The notes under the pieces were generated by a model. It was not told where the DNA came from, searched no databases, and saw nothing but the letters and a program-made list of their open reading frames with translations. A program made the translations under genes and the position numbers. DNA of 25,599 nt from JALQXV01 sp051005235 (lineage in GTDB: Bacteria > Patescibacteriota > Saccharimonadia > Saccharimonadales > 2-12-FULL-41-12). The DNA lies in NCBI GenBank assembly GCA_051005235.1, contig JBPCJO010000013.1, forward strand, positions 1-25,599, read 5' to 3'. Every line of letters starts with the position of its first letter. Within the stretch, counting starts at the first letter, position 1. Shown piece by piece: positions 7,265 to 13,844 of this stretch.

Positions 7265-9283
7265 ATGAGTACCGTGAAGTTTACTAAACCACAAGCTAAA
7301 GCCCGGATTCAAAAATTACGCGAGGTGATTAACGACTATCGGTACCAGTACCACGTCCGCGATAACTCAATAATGAGCGAAGCTGCCGCCGACAGCCTAA
7401 AGCACGAGCTGGCTCAGCTCGAAGCCGAGTATCCGGAGCTTATAACACCAGACAGCCCGACGCAGCGCGTGGCCGGAACTCCACTTAAAAAATTTGTTAG
7501 TGTTGAGCATAGCCAGCGGATGCTCAGCTTAAATGATGTGTTTGACGAAACGGAAATAACTGCCTGGTTGACACGGATTAATAAACTGGCGAGCGTTAGC
7601 GAGCTGTTCGCTGATATTAAAATGGACGGTCTGGCCTGCGCTTTGGTATACGAAGACGGCGTGCTTACCCAGGCAATTACCCGGGGCGATGGCTACATGG
7701 GCGAAGACGTTACGATGAATATCCGGACGATTGACGCGGTGCCGTTGCGACTCAATGTTATCGCGCCATTTACAATTGGCCGAACCGAAGTGCGCGGCGA
7801 AATTGTGATGTATAAGCAAGATTTTATTGAACTAAATAAACAACGCCAGGCGCAAGATTTGCCGCAATATGCCAACCCGCGAAACTTGGCAGCCGGGACG
7901 ATTCGGCAGCTCGACCCTAAGCTTGTAGCGGCCCGCAAACTGTATTTTCACGCCTATGACTTACTGCGTAGTAATGGTCGCGAAGTGCCTGCTAATAGTT
8001 TTGCCTACGATACGTTGGCAGCACTTGGCTTTCGGGTGAACCAGCAATATGAGATGATTCCTGCGACGGCGACGGACGTACTTACCGTTGCTGCAACGTG
8101 GGAAGAGAAGCGTCATGATCTGCCATTCAACAGCGACGGCCTGGTGATAAAAGTTAATGACCGGGCGGTGTTTAATCAGCTGGGCGTGGTTGGTAAGGCC
8201 CCACGCGGCGCGGCCGCCTACAAATACGCTGCCGAGCAGGCGACCACTAAAGTGATTGACATTATTATCTCTATTGGACGGACGGGCGCGGCCACACCGA
8301 CAGCTGTGCTGGAGCCGGTCGTGGTAGCGGGTAGCCGCGTGCAGATGGCGACGCTGCACAACGAGGGCGAAGTGTTACGCAAAGATATAAGAATTGGCGA
8401 TACGGTTATTATCCATAAAGCCGGCGACATTATTCCAGAGATTATTGAATCACTTCCAAAGTTACGCACCGGCGCCGAAAAACCGTTTGTAATGCCAATT
8501 GACTGCCCCGAATGCCAAACAAAACTCGTTAAATTAAAAGTCGCAGAGGCCGTTTGGCGTTGCCCGAATAACCAGTGTCCGTCGCGCGTCCAAAACCGGA
8601 TACAGCACTATGCCAGTAAGAGCGCGCTGGATATTGAGGGACTCGGTGAAAAGAATGTCATAGCGCTGCTGGCTGCCTGTCTCATTAAAGATACGCCTGA
8701 TATTTACGGCCTAAAAGCCGAGCAATTACTTGAACTGGACCGTTTCGCAGAGATTTCAGCCAATAAGTTGGTTGATGCCATTCAGGCTAAAAAGTCGCCG
8801 ACGTTTGAGCGATTTTTGTTTGGGTTGGGCTTACGCCACGTCGGCATTCAGACGGCAGTTGATCTAGCGCGGCATTTTCGGACTTTGGAAGCGCTGGCGC
8901 AGACGACCGTTGAGGAGCTGGAGCAAATTGATGGCATTGGCAGCGTGGTCGCCGAGTCGGTGGTCGCTTGGTTTGGCGATCCCGAAAACCAGTTTATTCT
9001 GCGCGAGTTTGTCCGGCACGGCGTTGTACCACAAGAAGTTAAGCAGGTTACCGGACCATTAGTGGGCAAGAAATTTGTTATTACCGGCACCCTCGAAGCC
9101 ATGAGCCGTGAAGCCGCCGCCGAAGAAGTTCGTCAGCGCGGTGGCATCTTTCAAAACGCGGTCAGTAAAGATACGACGTATTTAGTGGCCGGCGGTAACA
9201 CTGGGGCTTCTAAACGAGCTAAGGCAGAGAAGTACGGCGTTGCGATTATTGACGAGGCGGGTCTGCTGAAGCTAATAGCCTGA
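7265..9283 (+). CDS. ligA: NAD-dependent DNA ligase LigA
   Basis: 672 residues, the full family length. It seals nicks in DNA during replication and repair using NAD. The nucleotidyl-transfer lysine is K119 in DIKMDG; the adenylation domain continues with TRGDG and GEDVT. An OB fold, a four-cysteine zinc finger (C414, C417, C433, C438), helix-hairpin-helix repeats (DIEGLGEKN, QIDGIGSVVAESV) and a C-terminal BRCT domain (about 592-672, KFVITGTLE, TTYLVAGGNTGASK) follow in the standard order. It starts one base after the preceding membrane protein gene and ends 6 bases before a convergent gene. Confidence 0.98.
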   Translation: MSTVKFTKPQAKARIQKLREVINDYRYQYHVRDNSIMSEAAADSLKHELAQLEAEYPELITPDSPTQRVAGTPLKKFVSVEHSQRMLSLNDVFDETEITAWLTRINKLASVSELFADIKMDGLACALVYEDGVLTQAITRGDGYMGEDVTMNIRTIDAVPLRLNVIAPFTIGRTEVRGEIVMYKQDFIELNKQRQAQDLPQYANPRNLAAGTIRQLDPKLVAARKLYFHAYDLLRSNGREVPANSFAYDTLAALGFRVNQQYEMIPATATDVLTVAATWEEKRHDLPFNSDGLVIKVNDRAVFNQLGVVGKAPRGAAAYKYAAEQATTKVIDIIISIGRTGAATPTAVLEPVVVAGSRVQMATLHNEGEVLRKDIRIGDTVIIHKAGDIIPEIIESLPKLRTGAEKPFVMPIDCPECQTKLVKLKVAEAVWRCPNNQCPSRVQNRIQHYASKSALDIEGLGEKNVIALLAACLIKDTPDIYGLKAEQLLELDRFAEISANKLVDAIQAKKSPTFERFLFGLGLRHVGIQTAVDLARHFRTLEALAQTTVEELEQIDGIGSVVAESVVAWFGDPENQFILREFVRHGVVPQEVKQVTGPLVGKKFVITGTLEAMSREAAAEEVRQRGGIFQNAVSKDTTYLVAGGNTGASKRAKAEKYGVAIIDEAGLLKLIA

Positions 9284-9289
9284 ACTCGT

Positions 9290-9481
9290 TCATCTTTTAA
9301 AGTCATTCTTGAGTTTTGTGGCCAAAATCAGTGTGCCTAATAGTAAAACCACCGTATTTGTAACCCATATAGCCGGCAAATTGCCAATTAAACCATAAAT
9401 CACCCACAGTAGAGCACCGGCACTAAGCAATATGAGTGTTGATAACGTTAGCACTCCTGCAATAACACCAATAAACTCCAT
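9290..9481 (-). CDS. Shortened SemiSWEET/PQ-loop-like membrane protein
   Basis: 63 residues. The beginning (MEFIGVIAGVLTLSTL) and the end (GALLWVIYGLIGNLPAIWVTN then a last helix and KLKNDFKR) match the start of helix 1 and helices 2-3 of SemiSWEET sugar transporters. The normal middle, the end of helix 1 with its PQ motif and the following loop of about 20 residues, is absent. SemiSWEETs are usually about 85 residues and work as dimers. The ATG follows directly on the TAA of the upstream gene, so translation is probably coupled. Either a degraded gene or a two-and-a-half-helix variant; transport is doubtful. Confidence 0.65.
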   Translation of the reverse strand: MEFIGVIAGVLTLSTLILLSAGALLWVIYGLIGNLPAIWVTNTVVLLLGTLILATKLKNDFKR

Positions 9482-9715
9482 TTAAATTTGGCTCTTCACT
9501 ATTCCTATTATGGCGATCAATAACCACACTACGTTTAGTGCAACCGGCTGAAAGTCCTTTTTAGAATAAGATGAGATAATAATGCCTATTGCACCAAATA
9601 AGTTCATAAGTCCAAAGGCTATGTTTTCGGGAGCGATAACGCTAAATGTTATCAAGCAATAGGCTAGGAGTATTAGTAGTACGCCTATCCAGCCTGCTAT
9701 TTCGGGTATCTTCAT
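9482..9715 (-). CDS. CBU_0592-like small membrane protein
   Basis: 77 residues with three hydrophobic segments (about 5-27, 31-50, 57-75) and the pattern IGVLLILLAYCLITF ... MNLFGAIGIIISSYSKKDFQPVALNVVWLLIAI, which fits the CBU_0592-like domain. Function unknown. It heads a two-gene unit with the SemiSWEET-like gene, stop and start adjoining. On the minus strand TGCTATACT ends 7 bases before the ATG, so the mRNA is probably leaderless; no Shine-Dalgarno is present. Confidence 0.7.
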   Translation of the reverse strand: MKIPEIAGWIGVLLILLAYCLITFSVIAPENIAFGLMNLFGAIGIIISSYSKKDFQPVALNVVWLLIAIIGIVKSQI

Positions 9716-9722
9716 TATGGAA

Positions 9723-9728
9723 GTATAG
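9723..9728 (-). promoter_or_regulatory. Extended -10 of the CBU_0592-like gene (leaderless)
   Basis: Minus strand TGCTATACT, with the hexamer ending 7 bases before the ATG at 9715; transcription should begin at or next to the start codon. Confidence 0.55.
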
Positions 9729-9784
9729 CAAATTGTACATTATTAACTTGAGCTTAAAATCTCGCCTGCAACTTACTATAAACA

Positions 9785-9838
9785 GACACTACGAGTTTGA
9801 CACGGATATGTACATATTAGTGTCAAACTCTTAGTGTC
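9785..9838. repeat. 54-bp near-perfect palindrome overlapping a stop codon
   Basis: Arms 9785-9803 and 9820-9838 are inverted copies with one mismatch. The 16-base centre holds the further palindrome ATATGTACATAT. It covers the last codons and TGA of the minus-strand cyclotransferase-like gene. It may act as its terminator, though only a weak T-rich stretch follows. Confidence 0.75.
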
Positions 9839-10242
9839 TTGCTAGCTAAATCAACTGGAATTTTTTCCAAAATGTAATTATGAAGATGGTCTTTCTCGAA
9901 TGTTTTTCTATCCCATGGAGCCGGCTTAGATATGGGACTCTTCCAGCAAAATATCTCTGTCATCATCGATGTACCATGAATGATTACCTCGACTTTCCTT
10001 AAGTCGTATTCGTTGCCTTCCCAGGCTTGTATAATCCTAAAAGATTCTTTATCAACATCGAATAAAACCAATCCATTCGCGGTTTTACCAAACGATTTAA
10101 TCAGGGCGGGATAGGCTTTACCGTCAATAGTTACTACGGAATGGTTTTTTAAGCTGGCCGGTGCACATCGAAAATTCTTGCCTACCAAGGCATGCATAAT
10201 TTCTGGAAAAGTGAGTGTTCCGTATACAAAGAGATTCTTCAT
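9823..10242 (-). CDS. Gamma-glutamylcyclotransferase / AIG2-like protein
   Basis: 139 residues. The N-terminal V-Y-G-T-L motif (6-10) and the A-W-E75-G-N-E-Y segment, with E75 as the likely catalytic acid, place it in the gamma-glutamylcyclotransferase-like fold (AIG2-type). Family members split gamma-glutamyl-amine or gamma-glutamyl-amino acid bonds to give 5-oxoproline; the real substrate is not known. The C-terminal 40 residues (KSPISKPAPWDRKTFEKDHLH) are less typical. TATACT ends 6 bases before the ATG, predicting a leaderless mRNA. Its stop lies inside the 54-bp palindrome. Confidence 0.8.
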   Translation of the reverse strand: MKNLFVYGTLTFPEIMHALVGKNFRCAPASLKNHSVVTIDGKAYPALIKSFGKTANGLVLFDVDKESFRIIQAWEGNEYDLRKVEVIIHGTSMMTEIFCWKSPISKPAPWDRKTFEKDHLHNYILEKIPVDLASKTLRV

Positions 10243-10248
10243 ACGGTT

Positions 10249-10254
10249 AGTATA
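10249..10254 (-). promoter_or_regulatory. -10 element of the cyclotransferase-like gene (leaderless)
   Basis: Minus strand AGCTATACT, hexamer ending exactly 6 bases before the ATG at 10242. Confidence 0.55.
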
Positions 10255-10291
10255 GCTGGCTTTAGGAGGTTTGAAACCAGTTGTGAACGGT

Positions 10292-10888
10292 TTAATAATA
10301 TGCCCACGACTTCATATCCAGAGAGACGCCCAAGATAACATTAAAGGTTTCAGCCTCACATTTGCTCGAAGCGTAAGCGAGAGCCCTGGTGTGGCCTTCA
10401 ATGAGCGTGCGGTCATCGTCTAATGATTTGCTAACCATTATAATTGGTAATACTTCTGCGCTGCTGTTAACTCGCGAGATAATCGATTCAATAATGTCGT
10501 TGCTTATTTCTTCGAATTTTACGCCATTTTCAATCTCGCGTATGACTGTACTTACTTTTCTACTTGCTCTATTTGGCCATCTGCTGCTGTTAAGGCGATA
10601 GGAAGCCGCAACTTCTGCTTTGGTAAGTCTGCCCAGCGTCCAAGTTGTATTTGCTGGAAAGTTTGTAAACAGTTCTTCGTTTGGCCACCCTCTGGTTAAG
10701 TGCAATACTGCCGCGCGTTGTTTATTTTCTTCTTCATCAGTAAAATCTGGCGAATCGATTATTTGCTTACTTACTTTTAACATTTCTAAGGCGCGCAGGC
10801 TGCCTTTGCGGAACCTAGAAGATTCAAACTCAGCTTTTAGGAAATTCCATATCATTTCGTCGTCAGTGATGGGTTTGATGATCTGCAT
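10292..10888 (-). CDS. Unknown protein with ParB-like IEGHTRALA motif
   Basis: 198 residues, soluble. The C-terminal third reads VLPIIMVSKSLDDDRTLIEGHTRALAYA (about 147-173), which recalls the ParB/sulfiredoxin-type strand plus (D/E)GHHR motif found in nucleases and partition proteins. The N-terminal part contains charged helices and an HLTRGWPNEELF segment I do not recognise. Function is not known; DNA or nucleotide binding is only a suggestion. No partner gene of partition type is present. TACAAT ends 6 bases before the ATG, predicting a leaderless mRNA. Confidence 0.65.
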   Translation of the reverse strand: MQIIKPITDDEMIWNFLKAEFESSRFRKGSLRALEMLKVSKQIIDSPDFTDEEENKQRAAVLHLTRGWPNEELFTNFPANTTWTLGRLTKAEVAASYRLNSSRWPNRASRKVSTVIREIENGVKFEEISNDIIESIISRVNSSAEVLPIIMVSKSLDDDRTLIEGHTRALAYASSKCEAETFNVILGVSLDMKSWAYY

Positions 10889-10894
10889 TTAGTA

Positions 10895-10900
10895 ATTGTA
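10895..10900 (-). promoter_or_regulatory. -10 element of the ParB-like gene (leaderless)
   Basis: Minus strand TACAAT, hexamer ending 6 bases before the ATG at 10888. No -35 recognised. Confidence 0.45.
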
Positions 10901-10921
10901 ACGTAATAAATTTTTTGGATA

Positions 10922-11284
10922 CTACTTTTGCATTGGATCAAAAAGCTGTAATTCGTCGATATGTTTAAAATCTTTGGTATTTGCGGTCCAAAGTACGCTG
11001 CTGTTTTCTATGGCAGTGGCAGCGACAATTGCATCACCTAGACTCATGCGCTTAAGCTGGCGCAAGGTTACAGCCCGCTCGACGATTAAATCGGTCAACG
11101 GTAAATTATAAGACTCGCTAAAAAGTGACTTTAATAGTAGAAGTTCATTGGCAGAGATCTGCCCGTAGCCGAGCGCTTCGATTTTTACAATGCTGGCATG
11201 GGCGATATCCTTATTTGCTACAAAATGGGATTCAAGTTTATTTTTTGCCAGATAAATAAAAATATTTGTATCGAGTATAATCAT
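10922..11284 (-). CDS. vapC: VapC-type PIN-domain toxin
   Basis: 120 residues, a complete PIN domain. The acidic residues expected to bind Mg2+ are D5 (in ILDTN), E36 (KIEALGY), D84 (LGDAIVAATA) and D105 or nearby N102 (TANTKDF). VapC toxins are Mg2+-dependent ribonucleases, often cutting tRNA or rRNA, held in check by the paired antitoxin. It follows the antitoxin gene by 8 bases in the usual antitoxin-first order. Which RNA it cuts cannot be told from the sequence. Confidence 0.92.
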   Translation of the reverse strand: MIILDTNIFIYLAKNKLESHFVANKDIAHASIVKIEALGYGQISANELLLLKSLFSESYNLPLTDLIVERAVTLRQLKRMSLGDAIVAATAIENSSVLWTANTKDFKHIDELQLFDPMQK

Positions 11285-11292
11285 AAGAATTA

Positions 11293-11553
11293 CTATCTGC
11301 CGGGAAGTGGTCGGTCTTTACGAATTTCTTGCTGCCATGCTACCGGGTCTTTGATGGATTTGAAGGCGTTAACTTTTTGTAATTGCTTAATAATTTCTTG
11401 GATTTTGCGACGATCCTGTTTAATGATGGCCGAAGGCAGCTCAATAGCGGCCTTTTGGCCTATCGAAAGTTGCGCGTCTTCAACATATTTTTTAGGCACT
11501 CTCAGCGCGTAAGAATTACCGGTTTTTATAACAGTTGTAATGTATTTACTCAT
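11293..11553 (-). CDS. vapB: VapB/AbrB-type antitoxin
   Basis: 86 residues. The N-terminal TTVIKTGNSYALRVPKKYVEDAQLSIGQKAAIEL segment is a swapped-hairpin AbrB/MazE-like DNA-binding domain; the C-terminal part is charged and helical and would wrap the toxin (residues about 45-86). It should neutralise the PIN toxin and repress its own operon. A 20-bp dyad directly before the ATG is the probable operator. Confidence 0.88.
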   Translation of the reverse strand: MSKYITTVIKTGNSYALRVPKKYVEDAQLSIGQKAAIELPSAIIKQDRRKIQEIIKQLQKVNAFKSIKDPVAWQQEIRKDRPLPGR

Positions 11554-11554
11554 A

Positions 11555-11574
11555 GTAACTACAATTGTATATAC
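11555..11574 (-). promoter_or_regulatory. Dyad operator candidate of vapBC
   Basis: The pattern GTA-NN-TACAATTGTA-NN-TAC is fully symmetric and starts one base from the vapB ATG. It overlaps a TACAAT -10-like hexamer, so binding of VapB would block transcription. Autorepression is typical for this family; this site is inferred. Confidence 0.55.
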
Positions 11575-11664
11575 TTATCGTATTTATGTCAATTCATAGT
11601 AGTGCAAATATACATATATAGCTTGAGCTCGCCGAAATTGCTGATATCATATATGAGTCGGTTT

Positions 11665-11741
11665 GGGGCATTGGCGCAGTTGGCTAGCGCGCTTCAATGG
11701 CATTGAAGAGGTCATCGGTTCGAATCCGATATGCTCCACCA
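11665..11741 (+). tRNA. tRNA-Ala (anticodon GGC)
   Basis: Acceptor GGGGCAT pairs with ATGCTCC, with the G3-U70 wobble that identifies alanine tRNAs; discriminator A and encoded CCA. The anticodon stem CTTCA/TGAAG encloses ATGGCAT, giving GGC. A TTGAGC (11623-11628) and TATCAT (11645-11650), 16 bases apart, are a plausible promoter. The PIN-gene remnant starts right after the CCA on the other strand. Confidence 0.95.
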
Positions 11742-12064
11742 AATAAATATTTTACCGAGCTGGTATGCATTATTTTTGTATTATGGAATTCTTTAAGGTC
11801 TAGTAAATCAAGATCGGCTGTAATGATCAGGTCGGCTTTAGCCTCTAGTGCGCATTCTAGTATCTTATTATCGTCTGGGTCACGCTCTGTTAGTAGGTCT
11901 ACCTTCTGGCGTGGCCGGATAACTGTTACAGCTTCCTCGATACGACTGAGCCATCTAACGACGTCATCTCGAGGAAATTCAAACTTATTTTCTAGTTTAT
12001 TTTGCAGTTCTTGTAGTATCTCTGGTGACGTATAAGTACAGAAGTATGCTCCCTCAACTCGAAC
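11742..12064 (-). pseudogene. PIN-domain toxin gene remnant (lacks N-terminus and stop)
   Basis: About 105 codons encode a PIN-domain C-terminal two thirds of the COG1569-like kind: TSPEILQELQNKL, then DPDDNKILECALEAKADLIITADLDLLDL. The first strand with the catalytic LDTN is missing. Upstream codons run into the promoter of the divergent gene at 12084 and hold no usable start, while the 3' end runs without a stop into the antisense of tRNA-Ala. I infer a decayed toxin gene trimmed at both ends. Translation of an N-terminally odd product from the far ATG at 12199 would overlap the next gene and is unlikely. Confidence 0.65.
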
Positions 12065-12069
12065 TGTAG

Positions 12070-12075
12070 TACAAT
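12070..12075 (+). promoter_or_regulatory. -10 element before the gene at 12084
   Basis: TACAAT ends 8 bases before the ATG, so the mRNA leader is 0-2 bases long if this is the -10. No Shine-Dalgarno is possible. Confidence 0.45.
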
Positions 12076-12083
12076 AGATACTT

Positions 12084-13031
12084 ATGAAACATCCATTCAC
12101 CAAACCTGGTAAAAAAAGTACGAAAAACACCAAAACTCTAAAGCCAAATAAGTCAATTTCATATAAACAGACAGTCTTTTTAATGCTGTTTGCCAGCATT
12201 GGGCTGTTTGGAGCCAGCGGCTGGTATTGGTATCAGAATGTACTGACTAACCCGGAGCGGATATTAAGCGGCATGCTCGATAAGAGCCTTCAGACAACCA
12301 GTGTGTCGCGTAATGTAACCCAAGTTGGTGAAGGTAATAACGTTAATCAGTCAGTTTATTTGTCGTTTACACCAGATATAAAGGCTCAAACGATTACGAA
12401 ACTCTCCGAAAAAACGGCTACTGCAACCACGACGGTTACGACCGAGACGATTGGTACGCCCGATGCTGACTATGTACGATATTCGGCAGTCGATATATCT
12501 GGCGGTGATGCTAAACAGAATTTTGATAGCGTCCTTAACACCTGGGGCGCCAATAAAGCCACTGCCACTGGCCAAGCACCGGCATTCTTAAATGACGCGC
12601 TGTTTGTGATTGTGCCATTTGGCAATCTTAATTCTAGCCAACGCGTAGCACTAAAAAATGAGATCCGCGACGTAAATCTGTATAAATTCCAAGACAGTAA
12701 AATTGATTTTAACAATGGACGTCCATACATTGATTACAATATTGGTCTAACGCCTAAAGCCTTGGTTCAGGTGCTGGCAAAGTATGTTGAAATGACAGGA
12801 GTCGGCAATGCCGACGAACTCGTGCCCGAGCGCTACGAAGGCGCACCAGAGATTCAGGTGCAGCTTAGGGTTGATCTGTTGTCGCGGCACGTGCGTACGA
12901 TCCAGTTTGAAGGTACCGGTCGTCTCGAGACATACACTGGCTATAATACTAAGCGAGAGGTCACTCTTCCGACCGAAACGATTACCATTGATGAGTTACA
13001 ATCCCGCTTAACAAAAATTGAGCAACAATAA
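12084..13031 (+). CDS. Membrane-anchored extracytoplasmic protein, unknown
   Basis: 315 residues. A basic cytoplasmic stretch (1-28) precedes one membrane helix (about 29-48); the rest is outside and predicted mixed alpha/beta, with a Thr-rich strand region (about 108-127) and a C-terminal strand series (IQVQLRVDLLSRHVRTIQFEGTG then LPTETITIDELQ). The layout is loosely like LppX/LolA-type lipoprotein-binding folds, but no family motif is certain. It stands 39 bases ahead of the alpha/beta hydrolase and is probably co-transcribed with the hydrolase-murF-like unit, hinting at an envelope role. Confidence 0.7.
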   Translation: MKHPFTKPGKKSTKNTKTLKPNKSISYKQTVFLMLFASIGLFGASGWYWYQNVLTNPERILSGMLDKSLQTTSVSRNVTQVGEGNNVNQSVYLSFTPDIKAQTITKLSEKTATATTTVTTETIGTPDADYVRYSAVDISGGDAKQNFDSVLNTWGANKATATGQAPAFLNDALFVIVPFGNLNSSQRVALKNEIRDVNLYKFQDSKIDFNNGRPYIDYNIGLTPKALVQVLAKYVEMTGVGNADELVPERYEGAPEIQVQLRVDLLSRHVRTIQFEGTGRLETYTGYNTKREVTLPTETITIDELQSRLTKIEQQ

Positions 13032-13043
13032 TAGTTCGAATGC

Positions 13044-13057
13044 TCCGCACGGAGCCA
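13044..13057 (+). other. Small hairpin before the alpha/beta hydrolase
   Basis: GCTCC/GGAGC with loop GCAC, close to the AGGA Shine-Dalgarno at 13061-13064. It could tune translation of the hydrolase; no U-tract, so not a terminator. Confidence 0.35.
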
Positions 13058-13070
13058 TGCAGGATTAACT

Positions 13071-13844
13071 ATGCAGATTGTCGTCGATAAACTATTAGCT
13101 AATTACTCCACGGTCGGCAACGGGCCGCGCGCAATTTTGTTTTTGCATGGCTGGGCCGATAACTCCCAGTCTTTTCTGCAACTGGCCCAAGAAATTGTTG
13201 CGAAAGATAAAACCTACACGGCAGTATTGCTTGATCTACCCGGCTTTGGCAGTACCCAAGCACCTGCTCAGGCTTGGGACCTACCTGATTACGCTCATTT
13301 TGTGGCGAAGTTCTTAGAGAAGGCGAAGTTACAGCCCGTCGTTATTTTAGGCCACTCGAACGGCGGCGCAATTGCGATTAACGGGATTGCGAACGGCGTA
13401 CTACAAACAGAAAAATTGATTTTAATTGGTTCGGCCGGGATCCGGAACACCAGCTTAAAAAAGACAGCCCTGCGGGCATTGGCTAAACCGGCTAAGCTAG
13501 CGCTACGGGCTGCGCCGGCGTCTACTCAAAAGCGTGTCAAGCAGAAATTATATTCTGCCATTGGTTCTGACTATTTGGTAGCCGCGCACATGCAAGATAC
13601 TTTTAAGCATATCGTTGCCTACGATGTCCGCCAAGAGGCAACCCGCATTACTATTCCTGTTTGTTTAATTTACGGAGCGGACGATACGGCTACGCCGCCA
13701 GAGTACGGCAAGATTTTAGCAAACAATATACCGGGCTCAAAACTCGAATTTATTCCGCTGGCGGGCCATTTTGTGCATCACGAGCAGCTTTACAAGGTGG
13801 CGCGACTGTGCACTAATTTTATAACCGAGGCGCCACAGTCATGA
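13071..13844 (+). CDS. Alpha/beta hydrolase
   Basis: 257 residues, cytoplasmic. The fold is clear: oxyanion LFLHGWADN (24-31), LDLPGFG (55-60), nucleophile elbow G-H-S96-N-G-G, acid D205 in YGADDTATP and H233 in LAGHFVHHE. The triad S96-D205-H233 is complete. The substrate is not known; family members include esterases, lipases and C-C hydrolases. Its TGA overlaps the ATG of the murF-like gene (ATGA), which implies coupled translation and suggests a role in cell-envelope metabolism. Confidence 0.88.
   Translation: MQIVVDKLLANYSTVGNGPRAILFLHGWADNSQSFLQLAQEIVAKDKTYTAVLLDLPGFGSTQAPAQAWDLPDYAHFVAKFLEKAKLQPVVILGHSNGGAIAINGIANGVLQTEKLILIGSAGIRNTSLKKTALRALAKPAKLALRAAPASTQKRVKQKLYSAIGSDYLVAAHMQDTFKHIVAYDVRQEATRITIPVCLIYGADDTATPPEYGKILANNIPGSKLEFIPLAGHFVHHEQLYKVARLCTNFITEAPQS

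Noticed and set aside
7265..9283. UGA recoding as in some CPR groups
   Set aside because: ligA, rnc and the alpha/beta hydrolase end at TGA at the family-expected length, so UGA is a stop here.
11684..11741. C-terminal peptide GAYRIRTDDLFNAIEAR on the minus strand
   Set aside because: This is the antisense translation of tRNA-Ala, a familiar false peptide; the PIN remnant was therefore ended at the tRNA.
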